Shown here: in pieces, positions 44,493-54,248 of the stretch
Layout: each line of letters opens with the position of its first letter
Numbering within the stretch: position 1 is the first letter of the stretch
Assembly (NCBI RefSeq): GCF_009905255.1
Contig: NZ_CP047602.1
Span: 1,426,001-1,490,000, forward strand
Reading direction: 5' to 3'
DNA length: 64,000 bases
Source: Thermoanaerobacterium aotearoense
Lineage (GTDB): Bacteria > Bacillota > Thermoanaerobacteria > Thermoanaerobacterales > Thermoanaerobacteraceae
Translations under genes and position numbers: made by a program
The notes under the pieces: generated by a model
The model's database searches: none
Told to the model about the DNA's origin: nothing
The model's input: the letters and a program-made list of their open reading frames with translations, nothing else

Positions 44493-44524
44493 AAAAAAGT
44501 CCTAAATTTATTTAGGACTTTTTT
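44493..44524 (-). terminator. Rho-independent terminator of hslV-hslU-codY
   Basis: A perfect 14 bp stem centred on AGTCCTAAA paired with TTTAGGACT, with a 4 nt loop, is followed by TTTTTT on the minus strand. It begins 5 bp after the codY stop and separates codY from the fla/che operon. The stem is symmetrical, so it could also stop plus-strand transcripts. Confidence 0.92.
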
Positions 44525-44528
44525 CGCA

Positions 44529-45287
44529 TTATCGTTTTAACTTTTTAAGCTCATCTATAAGTTTATCATTCAGAATCTTTATGTGAGTTCCTTTCATTCC
44601 TAACGATCTGGATTCAATAACACCAGCACTTTCAAATTTTCTCAAAGCATTAACAATTACAGACCTTGTTATGCCAACTTTATCAGCTATCTTACTGGCC
44701 ACAAGCAAACCTTCGTTTCCATCTAATTCTTCAAATATGTGAATCACAGCTTCTAACTCTGAATAAGATAATGTTGCCAAAGCCATCTGTACTACTGTAC
44801 GTTTCCTTTCATCTTCCTCCATTTCATAGTTCTTGGATCTCAGTATTTCCAATCCTATGACTGTAGCACCGTATTCAGCCAAAATAATATCATCATCAGT
44901 AAATTTATCTCCTACTCTCAAAAGCATTAGGGTACCGAGTCGATTTCCACCACCGAAAACAGGAACTACAGTCTCAAAAACGTCATCCTTTTTTACAAGC
45001 ATGGCTTTACTTTCGACAGTTAGATTTACAGATGTTTCTGATATCTTTAAAAGCTCATCATTAAAATCTTCTGAAAGCTGCATACCTTTGACTATCGATT
45101 CACCTATATTTCCCACAAATTTCTCTATATTTTTCCCTAAAAGCTTACCTCTTCTGCTTACTATAAAAACATCGCAGTTGATGACATCCTTCAGTATCTC
45201 AGACAATTCATTGAAATCAACTGGCTGAACGCCTGTCTTTTGAAGTACCTTATTTACCTTTCTAATTTTTTCTAATAGTATCCCCAT
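44529..45287 (-). CDS. codY: GTP-sensing pleiotropic transcriptional repressor CodY
   Basis: CodY senses branched-chain amino acids and GTP and represses nutrient-acquisition, motility and competence genes in rich conditions. The 252-residue product has the N-terminal GAF domain opening [18 protein letters not shown] long linker helix and a C-terminal winged helix follow, with [20 protein letters not shown] and [19 protein letters not shown]. The ATG at 45287 has GGAGGATAATA upstream; an in-frame start at 45326 would lie inside hslU. It ends the hslV-hslU-codY unit. Confidence 0.96.
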   Translation of the reverse strand: MGILLEKIRKVNKVLQKTGVQPVDFNELSEILKDVINCDVFIVSRRGKLLGKNIEKFVGNIGESIVKGMQLSEDFNDELLKISETSVNLTVESKAMLVKKDDVFETVVPVFGGGNRLGTLMLLRVGDKFTDDDIILAEYGATVIGLEILRSKNYEMEEDERKRTVVQMALATLSYSELEAVIHIFEELDGNEGLLVASKIADKVGITRSVIVNALRKFESAGVIESRSLGMKGTHIKILNDKLIDELKKLKR

Positions 45288-45300
45288 TATTATCCTCCTC

Positions 45301-46683
45301 TTAAAGTATGTATTTATTAACATCAAATTTGTTCAAATTATCTTTTAGCTGTTCATCGATATAATTCTTATCGATAATCACTTTGCCACCAGTTATGTCA
45401 GGAGCTTCAAACGATAGCTTTTCAAAAAGCTTCTCCATTACCGTGTGTAATCGCCTTGCACCTATGTCTTCAGATTGTTGATTTATTATATAAGCAATTT
45501 CTGCAATCCTATCTATTCCATCATCTGTGTATTCAACTTCTACCCCTTCAATGCTCAGTAATGCCGCATACTGCTTTGTCAGTGCATTTTTAGGCTCCTT
45601 CAAAATCTTTATGAAATCTTCTTTAGTCAGAGATTTAAGCTCCACTCTTACAGGAAATCTCCCTTGTAACTCAGGAATTAAATCGCTAACCTTAGATACA
45701 TTAAAAGCACCTGCAGCTATAAAAAGAATATAATCAGTTTTAACAGGACCGTATTTTGTCATAACTGTGCTGCCTTCTACTATAGGCAATATATCCCTTT
45801 GAACTCCTTCTCTAGATACATCTGGACCATTAGTGTATCCGCTTCCAGCAATTTTGTCAATTTCATCTATAAAGATTATGCCGTCTTGTTCCGTTCTCCT
45901 AATGGCTTCGTCAATAACCTCATCCATATCAATCAAATTTTGAGCTTCTTCAGCCTCTAAAATTTTCTTTGCTTCCCCTATGGGGACTTTTTTATACTTC
46001 TTCTTTTTAGGTAAAATATCTGCAAACATATCCTGTAAATTTATGTTCATTTCTTCTGCACCTATATTTGAATACATTTCCAGAATTGGCGAAGAAGAGT
46101 CTGTTATTTCAATCTCTATTATCCTATCGTTTAATTCACCGCTTCTTATTTTTTCTCTTAATTGCTCTTTTTGCATTCTTATTTCTTGTCCATCATCATC
46201 GTGGGTATCCTCATCGCCTTGTGCATTAAACAAAAACTCAAAGGGATTTTTCTGCCTTTTGCTTTTCCTGCCATTTATCAAGTAATCTAATATTCTCTCC
46301 TCTGCAAGCTCTTTTGCCCTTAACATGACATTTTGCATTTTCTCCTGCTTAACCATCCGAATGGCTGACTCAAGCAGATCTCGTATCATCGACTCTACAT
46401 CTCGTCCAACATAACCAACTTCTGTAAACTTAGTAGCCTCAACTTTAACAAAAGGAGCTTCAATAAGCTTTGCGATCCTTCGTGCTATTTCTGTCTTTCC
46501 TACACCTGTAGGCCCAATCATCAAAATATTTTTAGGAGTTATTTCGTCTTTTAATTCGTCTGGCAGTAAATTTCTGCGGTATCTGTTTCTAAGTGCTACA
46601 GCCACAGATCTTTTTGCCATGTCTTGACCAACTATATATTTATCAAGAGCGTCGACAATTTCTTTTGGAGTATAATTTTTCAT
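45301..46683 (-). CDS. hslU: HslU (ClpY) AAA+ unfoldase
   Basis: HslU unfolds proteins and feeds them to the HslV peptidase. The 460-residue product has [22 protein letters not shown], Walker [10 protein letters not shown] at 57-65, and the pore-loop region [15 protein letters not shown]. The helical I domain (about 115-240) is rich in charge, Walker [11 protein letters not shown] lies near 268, and the conserved C-terminal tail that inserts into HslV ends [15 protein letters not shown] precedes the ATG. It follows hslV by 13 bp. Confidence 0.97.
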   Translation of the reverse strand: MKNYTPKEIVDALDKYIVGQDMAKRSVAVALRNRYRRNLLPDELKDEITPKNILMIGPTGVGKTEIARRIAKLIEAPFVKVEATKFTEVGYVGRDVESMIRDLLESAIRMVKQEKMQNVMLRAKELAEERILDYLINGRKSKRQKNPFEFLFNAQGDEDTHDDDGQEIRMQKEQLREKIRSGELNDRIIEIEITDSSSPILEMYSNIGAEEMNINLQDMFADILPKKKKYKKVPIGEAKKILEAEEAQNLIDMDEVIDEAIRRTEQDGIIFIDEIDKIAGSGYTNGPDVSREGVQRDILPIVEGSTVMTKYGPVKTDYILFIAAGAFNVSKVSDLIPELQGRFPVRVELKSLTKEDFIKILKEPKNALTKQYAALLSIEGVEVEYTDDGIDRIAEIAYIINQQSEDIGARRLHTVMEKLFEKLSFEAPDITGGKVIIDKNYIDEQLKDNLNKFDVNKYIL

Positions 46684-46696
46684 ACTAAGTCCCTCC

Positions 46697-47227
46697 TTAC
46701 AAGCTTTCTACTGTTATGTGATCATTTGTATATACGCAAATTTGAGATGCAATCTCAAGGGACTTTCTCGCAATTTCATCTACCGGCAAATCTGTATTAT
46801 ACCTTAATGCAAGTGCTGCAGACATTGCAAAATTTCCACCAGAACCAATCGCAATTACATCGTTGTCTGGTTCAATCACTTCTCCATTGCCAGAAATAAC
46901 TAACGTCACATTCTTATCTGCCGCAATTAAGAGCGCCTCTAGTTTTTTTAAAATTTTGTCTTTTCTCCAATCCTGTGCCAGCTCAACAGCAGATCTTTTT
47001 AAATTCCCACCGTATTGCTCCAATTTTTCTTCAAACATTTCAGATAAAGTAAATGCATCAGCTACTGAGCCAGCAAAGCCAATCAGTACCTCATCATTGT
47101 ACAATCTTCTAATCTTTTTTGCGCCATGTTTTAAAATTGTATTTTCTCCAAACGTTACCTGACCATCACCAGCTATTGAGACTTTATTGCCTCGTCTTAC
47201 AGCTACTATAGTAGTACCTTTAAACAA
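46697..47227 (-). CDS. hslV: HslV (ClpQ) threonine peptidase
   Basis: HslV is the proteasome-like peptidase partner of HslU. The 176-residue product has the catalytic Thr after a four-residue propeptide (MFKG then [21 protein letters not shown]), [12 protein letters not shown], and [16 protein letters not shown] chose the TTG at 47227-47225 because GGGGGTGAG lies just upstream, the Thr is then correctly placed and the length is normal. An in-frame ATG at 47281 would add 18 hydrophobic residues without a ribosome site. The Thr start is the E. coli/Thermotoga type, unlike the Ser of Bacillus ClpQ. Confidence 0.95.
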   Translation of the reverse strand: MFKGTTIVAVRRGNKVSIAGDGQVTFGENTILKHGAKKIRRLYNDEVLIGFAGSVADAFTLSEMFEEKLEQYGGNLKRSAVELAQDWRKDKILKKLEALLIAADKNVTLVISGNGEVIEPDNDVIAIGSGGNFAMSAALALRYNTDLPVDEIARKSLEIASQICVYTNDHITVESL

Positions 47228-47252
47228 ACTCTCACCCCCCAAAAACAATATA

Positions 47253-47281
47253 ATATTAACACAAATTTTATAACATTTCAA
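47253..47281 (-). promoter_or_regulatory. Probable sigma-A promoter of hslV-hslU-codY
   Basis: TTGAAA (47281-47276) and TAATAT (47258-47253) are 17 bp apart, placing the transcript start about 20 nt ahead of the hslV TTG. The gap to topA is otherwise AT-rich and has no clear terminator, so read-through from topA is also possible. Confidence 0.5.
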
Positions 47282-47311
47282 TAATATTTCGAAATTTTTT
47301 ATATATTTAAA

Positions 47312-49369
47312 TTACTTTACATAATCGCAATTACTGCATTTGATAATCTTTCGCCCTTTTGAATATTTCTCAACAAGTAAAGCACCGCATTTAGGGCATG
47401 TCTCTGCTACTGGCCTATCCCAAAACATCGTACCACAATTTGAAGAATTTTCGCAGGCATAATAGACTTTGCCCTTTTTGCTTTTCTTAATGATTATTTT
47501 GCCTCCACATTTAGGGCATGTTACGCCAGTTTCTTCGTACAATGGTTTAGTATTCTTACATTCCGGAAATCCTGGACAAGCCAAAAATTTACCATAACGT
47601 CCATATTTTATAACCATATTTCTACCACAGAATTCGCATTTGATATCAGTTTCTTCATCTTTTATTTCAATATCTTTCATTTGTTCCTCTGCTACCTTCA
47701 GTGAATCATTAAACCCATTGTAAAATTCATCGATGACATCACACCATTTTTCAATTCCTTCTTCAATTCTATCCAATTGCTCTTCCATTTGAGCTGTAAA
47801 TTTTACGTCTACTATGTCCGGAAAGAATTCTTTCATTACATCTGTTACAATAAATCCCAATTCCGTTGGCTTAAGATTTTTCTTTTCTTTTATTACATAT
47901 CCTCTTTCTAATAATGTGGATATTATAGGTGCATAAGTACTTGGCCTTCCTATGCCTTTTTCTTCAAGCTCCTTTATTAGTGTAGCTTCGGTGTATCTTG
48001 CAGGTGGCTGTGTAAAATGTTGTTCTGGCTTTAATTCCTTTAATTTCAAAAAATCTCCGCTGTTAAGCATTGGAAGCATTTTCTCCTCATTTTCACTTTC
48101 CACATCATCTGTGTAAACAACCATAAAACCAGCAAATTTAACCTTAGAACCACTTGCCTTAAATACGTAATTTTTATTAACAATATCAACGTTCATTGTA
48201 TCATATAAAGCCGGTGACATCTGACTTGCCAAAAACCTACTCCAAATCAACTTATACAGTTTATATTGATCTGGCTTTAAGGAATCTTTAATTCTTTCGG
48301 GGTCTAAATCTATATATGTAGGTCTTATAGCTTCATGTGCGTCTTGCACATTTCCTCCCTTCTTTGAATATGTAGCATTCGGGTTCGCATATTCCTTTCC
48401 GTATTTCTGCAATATATACTCATAGGCCGCTTTCTTAGCTTCATCGGAAACTCTTGTCGAGTCTGTTCTCATGTAAGTTATTAATCCAAGGCTGCCTTCC
48501 CCCTTTATTTCTACACCTTCATAAAGTTGTTGGGCAATCATCATGGTCTTTTTCGCAGTGAAACCCAATGTTTTTGAAGCTTCTTGCTGCATTGTGCTTG
48601 TTATAAAAGGTGGAGAAGGATTTCTCTTTTTTGTGCCTGTTTTGACATTTTCTACTACATAATCATCTGTTAAATCGTCTATTACTTTGTTTACATCCTT
48701 CTCGTTTTTTAATTCTACTTTTCCCTCTTTTGTACCGTAAAATTTTGCTTCAAAATGTTGTGTCTTTTTTTCTTTGTACAAATACGCCGATATGCTCCAA
48801 TACTCCTCCGGTTTAAAATCTTCGATTTCCTTTTCCCTATCACAAATCAACCTTGTTGCTACCGATTGAACTCTCCCGGCACTCAAACCTCTCTTTATTT
48901 TTTTCCAAAGCAAAGGACTTATATTATAACCTACAAGTCTATCTAAAATTCGCCTGGCTTGCTGCGCATCAACCAAATTCATATTTATTTCCCTTGGATT
49001 TTTAATGGCATTTTGTATAGCGTTTTTTGTTATTTCATGAAACTCTATCCTGCATTTTTCATTAATATCAATATTTAATAAACTTGCCAAATGCCATGAT
49101 ATAGCTTCTCCTTCTCTATCAGGGTCCGTGGCAAGGTAAATTTTTGATGCATTTTTTGCCTCTTTTTTTAGCTTCTCGATTATCGGTCCTTTTCCGCGAA
49201 TCGTTATGTATTTTGGTTCAAAATTTTTTTCAATATCTATCCCAAGCTGGCTTTTAGGCAGATCTCTAATGTGTCCCATAGACGCTTCGACTTTATAATT
49301 TTTTCCTAAATATTTATGTATTGTTTTAGCCTTAGAAGGCGATTCTACTATTACCAAAGATTTTTCCAT
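47312..49369 (-). CDS. topA: DNA topoisomerase I
   Basis: TopA relaxes negative supercoils. The 685-residue product has the N-terminal Toprim domain (VIVESPSKAKTIHKYLG, YLATDPDREGEAISWHL), the active-site Tyr near residue 297 in LITYMRTDSTRVS, and GRPSTYAPIISTL. Three C-terminal zinc-finger modules follow with CEFCG, CPKCGG and CPKCGA plus a final CSNCDY. GGAGG precedes the ATG and a TATAAT-like -10 box lies at 49395-49400 without a clear -35. In Bacillus trmFO and xerC lie between topA and hslV; both are absent here. Confidence 0.97.
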   Translation of the reverse strand: MEKSLVIVESPSKAKTIHKYLGKNYKVEASMGHIRDLPKSQLGIDIEKNFEPKYITIRGKGPIIEKLKKEAKNASKIYLATDPDREGEAISWHLASLLNIDINEKCRIEFHEITKNAIQNAIKNPREINMNLVDAQQARRILDRLVGYNISPLLWKKIKRGLSAGRVQSVATRLICDREKEIEDFKPEEYWSISAYLYKEKKTQHFEAKFYGTKEGKVELKNEKDVNKVIDDLTDDYVVENVKTGTKKRNPSPPFITSTMQQEASKTLGFTAKKTMMIAQQLYEGVEIKGEGSLGLITYMRTDSTRVSDEAKKAAYEYILQKYGKEYANPNATYSKKGGNVQDAHEAIRPTYIDLDPERIKDSLKPDQYKLYKLIWSRFLASQMSPALYDTMNVDIVNKNYVFKASGSKVKFAGFMVVYTDDVESENEEKMLPMLNSGDFLKLKELKPEQHFTQPPARYTEATLIKELEEKGIGRPSTYAPIISTLLERGYVIKEKKNLKPTELGFIVTDVMKEFFPDIVDVKFTAQMEEQLDRIEEGIEKWCDVIDEFYNGFNDSLKVAEEQMKDIEIKDEETDIKCEFCGRNMVIKYGRYGKFLACPGFPECKNTKPLYEETGVTCPKCGGKIIIKKSKKGKVYYACENSSNCGTMFWDRPVAETCPKCGALLVEKYSKGRKIIKCSNCDYVK

Positions 49370-49413
49370 TTTGATACCTCCAAAACAATTATTAATTATA
49401 TCAAATTGTCGTA

Positions 49414-50502
49414 TTAATTAAAACTCTTTTCATATTTATTTCCAGCTAACCTGACAATAAGACCCTTAATCGTCAGTGATGATAAAAGATAATTGACTTT
49501 AGATATAGGAAATTTAGTTATCTCCACAATTTCTTCTATGTCTCTTGGGCATTCTGATATTATAGCGTACAATTTTCGTTCTTCACTGCTTAGTGTATTT
49601 ACGAATCGCTCATTTATTCTTGTTTTTATATCTTCTCTAAAATTATACTCATCAAGAATATCGCTGACATTTGCAACTAATTTTGCACCTTGTTTTATTA
49701 ATCCATTTGTACCTTTGCTATAAGCACTTGTAATAATACCTGGAACAGCAAAAACATCTCTTCCCTGTTCCAACGCAAATTTGGCAGTAATCAAAGAACC
49801 ACTTTTAACACCTGCTTCAACAACTAATACACCTAATGACAAGCCGCTTATTATCCTGTTTCTAGCAGGAAAATTGCCAGCAACAGGAAGATAATCAAGC
49901 GGATATTCCGATACAACAGCACCTTTAGAAATTATTTCCTCCATCAGTTTTTTATTTTCTTCAGGGTATGCTATATTTACTCCACAACCAAGTACTGCAA
50001 TTGTCCTTCCTCCAGCTTTTATAGCACCTTTATGGGCTTGACTGTCAATTCCTCTGGCCATTCCACTTATTATGGTAAATCCATGCTTAGACAATTCGTA
50101 TGAAAATTTTTCAGACATCAATTTACCGTACGACGTAGCATTTCTTGAACCAACTATGGCAATTGACATATCATCAGATTCAGTGATATTACCTTTTACA
50201 TACAAAACTGGAGGCGCATCATATATCTCTCGAAGTAATTTTGGATATTCGTCATCATCTATCAATAACACTTTTATTTTTTCTTTATTCAACCTTTCTG
50301 CGTATTTATACGGATCGACCTTTTTTGCCTCTATTATGCTATTTAAGATCCTTTCATTATTGACTAATTGTTTTATATCATCCGCGTTTGATTTATATAC
50401 TGTTTCTGCATTTCCAAAATAATCCACAAGCTTTTTGAAAGTCTTTGCGCCTACACCGTTAATTGAACTAAGCCAAGCAGAAAATATTTTATTCCTATCC
50501 AT
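49414..50502 (-). CDS. dprA: DNA processing protein DprA (Smf)
   Basis: DprA binds incoming single-stranded DNA and loads RecA during natural transformation; it also occurs in bacteria with no known competence. The 362-residue product has an N-terminal SAM/HhH-like domain (SSINGVGAKTFKKLVDYFGN). The Rossmann core contains IVGSRNATSYGKL, SGMARGIDSQAHKGAI, GCGVNIAYPEENK and RNRIISGLS. A C-terminal winged helix spans about 295-355. GAGGTG precedes the ATG. It stands back to back with the plus-strand rnhB across an AT-rich gap of 113 bp. Confidence 0.95.
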   Translation of the reverse strand: MDRNKIFSAWLSSINGVGAKTFKKLVDYFGNAETVYKSNADDIKQLVNNERILNSIIEAKKVDPYKYAERLNKEKIKVLLIDDDEYPKLLREIYDAPPVLYVKGNITESDDMSIAIVGSRNATSYGKLMSEKFSYELSKHGFTIISGMARGIDSQAHKGAIKAGGRTIAVLGCGVNIAYPEENKKLMEEIISKGAVVSEYPLDYLPVAGNFPARNRIISGLSLGVLVVEAGVKSGSLITAKFALEQGRDVFAVPGIITSAYSKGTNGLIKQGAKLVANVSDILDEYNFREDIKTRINERFVNTLSSEERKLYAIISECPRDIEEIVEITKFPISKVNYLLSSLTIKGLIVRLAGNKYEKSFN

Positions 50503-50615
50503 TATTACACCTCAAATATATATTTTAAACATTATCCATTATAATAATAAAAAACAAAAAATAAAAGCAGGTATTTTATATATTTTTGTCGAATAAGTAT
50601 AAGTTGGGTGATAAA

Positions 50616-51344
50616 ATGGTAAAACAATTTTTAACGATAAAAAGTTTAAAAGAACACATATATAGCTATGGATTCGAAATAGAGGGATGCAAGATAAGCA
50701 GCAATGCTTTAAGATGGCTTGAAAAAGAAAAAAGTAGATTAAATAATTTAATGAAATACGAAAATGAACTTTACAATTCAGATTATAAGTTGATTGGAGG
50801 AATTGACGAAGTTGGAAGAGGACCTTTAGCAGGTCCTGTCGTTGCAGGATGTGTAATACTTCCAAAGCAATCACTTATTCCAGATATTGACGATTCAAAA
50901 AAATTAAGTGAGGCAAAAAGAGAATTATTGTCTGAAATAATTAAAAAAAAGGCAATTTCATATGGTATTGGCATAATAGACAATGAACGTATTGACAGAA
51001 TAAACATACTGAATTCCACTTATGAAGCGATGAAAATGGCGATTTCTAATCTCAATATTAAAGCTGATTTTTTGCTGGTAGACGCGATATCAATACCAGA
51101 CATTGATATTGCGCAAATGTCTATAGTAAAAGGTGATGCAAAAAGCATTTCTATTGCCGCTGCATCTATAATAGCTAAAGTTACAAGGGATAATTTGATG
51201 AAAAAATACGATGAAATATATCCACAGTACGGCTTTTACAAAAATAAAGGCTATGGCACAAAAGAACACATAGAAGCTATAAAAAAATACGGCCCATGTC
51301 CAATACACAGAAAAACATTTTTAAAAAATATATTAGGTGATTGA
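50616..51344 (+). CDS. rnhB: Ribonuclease HII
   Basis: RNase HII cuts RNA in RNA-DNA hybrids and starts removal of single ribonucleotides from DNA. The 242-residue product has an extra N-terminal substrate-binding domain (about 1-55) as in Bacillus. The catalytic core begins LIGGIDEVGRGPLAGPVVAG (Asp64, Glu65), with further acidic residues in LLVDAI and KVTRDNL. I chose the ATG at 50616 with GGGTGATAAA upstream over a TTG at 50586. It is one of only two plus-strand genes; in Bacillus rnhB follows rbgA in the same direction. A degraded sigma-H-like site precedes it. Confidence 0.95.
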   Translation: MVKQFLTIKSLKEHIYSYGFEIEGCKISSNALRWLEKEKSRLNNLMKYENELYNSDYKLIGGIDEVGRGPLAGPVVAGCVILPKQSLIPDIDDSKKLSEAKRELLSEIIKKKAISYGIGIIDNERIDRINILNSTYEAMKMAISNLNIKADFLLVDAISIPDIDIAQMSIVKGDAKSISIAAASIIAKVTRDNLMKKYDEIYPQYGFYKNKGYGTKEHIEAIKKYGPCPIHRKTFLKNILGD

Positions 51345-51348
51345 TTAC

Positions 51349-51717
51349 ATGAATAATAAAATATTGGGTAATTTAGGAGAAACAATTGCAGAAAATTATT
51401 TAAAAAAATCCGGTTATAATATTGTCTGCAAAAATTTCAGGTGCTCTATCGGAGAAATAGATATAATAGCATTAAATAAAAATAGCCTGATTTTTGTTGA
51501 AGTTAAAACAAGGACTTCAACAAAATTCGGCTATCCAAAGGAAGCAGTAACGTACCATAAAAAAAATAAAATCATTAAAGTCGCAGAAGCTTTTTTAGCA
51601 TTTAACGAAAAATATGCAAATCATATTTTTAGATTTGATGTAATTGAGATATTAATCGATCCAAAAACATTTAAGCTTAACAATATAAATCACATAAAAG
51701 ACGCATTTACGCTTTAG
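51349..51717 (+). CDS. yraN: YraN/UPF0102 endonuclease-like protein
   Basis: The 122-residue protein belongs to the YraN family, a small PD-(D/E)xK nuclease fold of uncertain function, often next to rnhB. It shows GNLGETIAENYLKKSGY, NFRCSIGEIDIIAL and FVEVKTRTSTKFG, which carry the catalytic Asp, Glu and Lys. The ATG at 51349 has AGGTG nine bases upstream and starts 4 bp after the rnhB stop. Its last 11 bp overlap the end of trpS on the other strand. Confidence 0.92.
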   Translation: MNNKILGNLGETIAENYLKKSGYNIVCKNFRCSIGEIDIIALNKNSLIFVEVKTRTSTKFGYPKEAVTYHKKNKIIKVAEAFLAFNEKYANHIFRFDVIEILIDPKTFKLNNINHIKDAFTL

Positions 51718-52690
51718 GTAATAGTCCCATTTTGTCTTTAACCTTATTTACAGTCGTTTTTGCAATTTCACTAGCTTTTTCAGCGCCATCTTTTAATACT
51801 TCGTTTATAAAATTTAAATCCAGATTTTTGTAATTATGCTGTATTTGCTGAAGCCTTTCTACTATAACATCAACTAATTCTTTCTTTAAGGTTCCATATC
51901 CTTGTCCCTTAAATCTTGCCTCCGCATCTTCTATGCTTATGTCAGTAAATGCACTGTATAACGTAAGCAAATTGCTTAAACCCGGTTTATTCTCAGGATC
52001 ATATCTTATCACGTTTTCTGAATCTGTGACTGCCTTCATGATTTTCTTCTTTACCAAAGAAGGATCATCTAATAAATTTATTTTGCTATATTGATTTTCA
52101 CTACTTTTGCTCATTTTTTTATCAGGTTCAGTCAAACTCATTATTCTAGAACCAGTCTTCATAATCATCGGTTCAGGTATTACAAAAGTATCACCAAATC
52201 TATTGTTAAATCTTATGGCTATATCTCTTGTAAGCTCTAAATGTTGTTTTTGATCATTGCCTACAGGGACAAAATTTGTATCGTATAGCAGGATATCCGC
52301 CGCCATTAAATCAGGATACGTAAACAAACCTACTGATACAGACTCTTTGCCTTTGCTTTTATCTTTAAATTGAGTCATCCTATTTAACTCGCCAAAATAT
52401 GTCATACACTGTAGCAACCAAGCAAGTTCTGAATGCTCTTTGACATGTGATTGAACAAAAATAATCACTTTTTTAGGATCAAGGCCTATGGCAAGATAAA
52501 GTCCAGCCAACTCAATGGATTTTTTTCGCAAAGTCTCTGGATCTTGTGGAACAGTCAATGCATGTAAATCTACAATACAAAATAAACAACTATAATCATC
52601 TTGAAGTTTTACAAACTGTCTCATTGCTCCTAAGTAATTGCCAATATGAATATCCCCTGTTGGTTGAACACCCGAAAAAACTCTCTGCAT
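51707..52690 (-). CDS. trpS: Tryptophanyl-tRNA synthetase
   Basis: TrpRS charges tRNA-Trp. The 327-residue class I synthetase has SGVQPTGDIHIGNYLGAM with the HIGH-type motif, and KKMSKSSENQ near 195. Length is typical. The ATG at 52690 is six bases from AGAGGTG; a codon at 52708 is upstream of that site and overlaps comM. No T-box leader or promoter is visible in the 14 bp gap to comM, so it seems to be co-transcribed. The 3' end overlaps yraN. Confidence 0.96.
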   Translation of the reverse strand: MQRVFSGVQPTGDIHIGNYLGAMRQFVKLQDDYSCLFCIVDLHALTVPQDPETLRKKSIELAGLYLAIGLDPKKVIIFVQSHVKEHSELAWLLQCMTYFGELNRMTQFKDKSKGKESVSVGLFTYPDLMAADILLYDTNFVPVGNDQKQHLELTRDIAIRFNNRFGDTFVIPEPMIMKTGSRIMSLTEPDKKMSKSSENQYSKINLLDDPSLVKKKIMKAVTDSENVIRYDPENKPGLSNLLTLYSAFTDISIEDAEARFKGQGYGTLKKELVDVIVERLQQIQHNYKNLDLNFINEVLKDGAEKASEIAKTTVNKVKDKMGLLPKA

Positions 52691-52704
52691 CTTTAACACC
52701 TCTT

Positions 52705-54237
52705 TCAATTGCTAATGTATTTATTGCTTAAATTTCTATATTGAAATGCTTCTACAACATGCTCATATTTAACATCATGACTTCCCTCTAAATCAGCAAT
52801 CGTCCTTGCTACTTTTATTATTTTATTATAAGCCCTTGCGCTAAGTCCCAATGTATCAAAATATTCTTTTATCATATCCGTAGTTTTTTCATCAAGTTTT
52901 ATGTACTTTTTTATCATATTATTATTTAACTGAGAATTAAAAAATATACCACTGCCTTTGTACCTTTTTAATTGAATCTCTCTTGCCTTTCTTACTCTAT
53001 TGCGTATCATTTCTGATGTTTCAACATTTGCATCATCATCAAAATACTTTTGCTTGTCGACGCGATTTACTTCCACATGCAAATCAATCCTATCCAATAA
53101 AGGACCAGAAATCTTGTTTTGATAACGCCTTATTTCATTAGGAGTACATCTACATTCATGAGTATCGTCGCCCAAATATCCACAAGGGCACGGATTTAAT
53201 GCGACGATGAGAGTCACCTTAGCCGGATACGTAAAAGTAGCGTTGACTCGTGATATCGTAACACATTCATCTTCTAACGGCTGTCTAAGCGCTTCAATAG
53301 CATCTCTCCGAAATTCAGGAAACTCATCAAGAAATAAGACGCCATAATGCGCTAAAGAAACTTCTCCTGGTTTCGGAATCCTGCCGCCGCCAACTAAAGA
53401 AACTGTTGAAATAGTGTGGTGTGGCGCTCGAAAAACCCTGTTTGTCAATAGTGACACATCTTCAGGCAAAGTCCCTGCTATACTATGTATTTTGGTAACT
53501 TCTAACGCCTCTTCCAAAGTCATCTCTGGAAGTATGGTAGGAAACCTTCTTGCCAACATAGTTTTGCCTGAACCAGGAGGACCTACAAGCATGACATTGT
53601 GGCCACCGGCAGCAGCAATTTCAAATGCTCTTTTTGCATTTTCCTGTCCCTTTACATCAGAAAAATCTACATCATAATTTTCTCTTTTGAAAAGCTCATC
53701 GATATCAATTTTTATGCTGTCGATTTCTTTTATGCCGTTTATGTAATCAACAACGTCTTTTAATGATTTGACAGGTATAATCTCTACATCTTTTGTTATG
53801 GCAGCTTCTTTTGCGTTTGCATATGGCAGTATCATCCTCTTAATTCCGTAGAGTCTTGCATCCATAGCCATAGGCAACACACCTTTAATTGGTCGCAAAG
53901 ATCCATCAAGTGATAGCTCGCCAAGCAAAACTGTATCATAATCAACCGATTTAACTTGTCCAGTGCATATAAGTATTCCTACAGCTATCGGCAGATCGAA
54001 TGATGTGCCTTCTTTTTTAGTATTAGCAGGTGCTAAATTTACTGTTATTTTTTTAACCGGAAATTCGTATCCACTATTTTTTATAGCAGCTCTTACTCTA
54101 TCTCTCGATTCTTTTATCTCTGTATCGCCTAATCCGACTATATCGAAAGCAGGAAGCCCATTTGATATATCAATTTCTACATCTACTACATATCCGTCAA
54201 TACCTAAGATTGCCATGCTTTTTGTTATAGAAAGCAT
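52705..54237 (-). CDS. comM: ComM/YifB family Mg-chelatase-like AAA+ ATPase
   Basis: The 510-residue product belongs to the ComM/YifB family; ComM is a hexameric helicase that drives branch migration in natural transformation of Gram-negatives. An N-terminal Lon-like S5 domain (about 1-170: GLPAFDIVGLGDTEIKESRDRV) is followed by the AAA+ core. Walker A GPPGSGKTMLAR lies near 220 and Walker B LFLDEFPEF near 305. A four-cysteine insert (NPCPCGYLGDDTHECRC) and a C-terminal Mg_chelatase domain complete it. It starts 11 bp after rbgA. Proximity to dprA fits a DNA-uptake or recombination role, but that is inference. Confidence 0.92.
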   Translation of the reverse strand: MLSITKSMAILGIDGYVVDVEIDISNGLPAFDIVGLGDTEIKESRDRVRAAIKNSGYEFPVKKITVNLAPANTKKEGTSFDLPIAVGILICTGQVKSVDYDTVLLGELSLDGSLRPIKGVLPMAMDARLYGIKRMILPYANAKEAAITKDVEIIPVKSLKDVVDYINGIKEIDSIKIDIDELFKRENYDVDFSDVKGQENAKRAFEIAAAGGHNVMLVGPPGSGKTMLARRFPTILPEMTLEEALEVTKIHSIAGTLPEDVSLLTNRVFRAPHHTISTVSLVGGGRIPKPGEVSLAHYGVLFLDEFPEFRRDAIEALRQPLEDECVTISRVNATFTYPAKVTLIVALNPCPCGYLGDDTHECRCTPNEIRRYQNKISGPLLDRIDLHVEVNRVDKQKYFDDDANVETSEMIRNRVRKAREIQLKRYKGSGIFFNSQLNNNMIKKYIKLDEKTTDMIKEYFDTLGLSARAYNKIIKVARTIADLEGSHDVKYEHVVEAFQYRNLSNKYISN

Positions 54238-54248
54238 CAGAAATCCCC

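Noticed and set aside
50503-50615. Clear sigma-A promoters in the dprA-rnhB divergent gap
   Set aside because: A TATAAT lies on the dprA side and TATAAG on the rnhB side, but neither has a credible -35 box at 16-18 bp, and the gap is so AT-rich that -10 hits are expected by chance.
52691-52704. T-box leader for trpS
   Set aside because: trpS starts 14 bp after comM; there is no space for a T-box and no specifier hairpin is visible.
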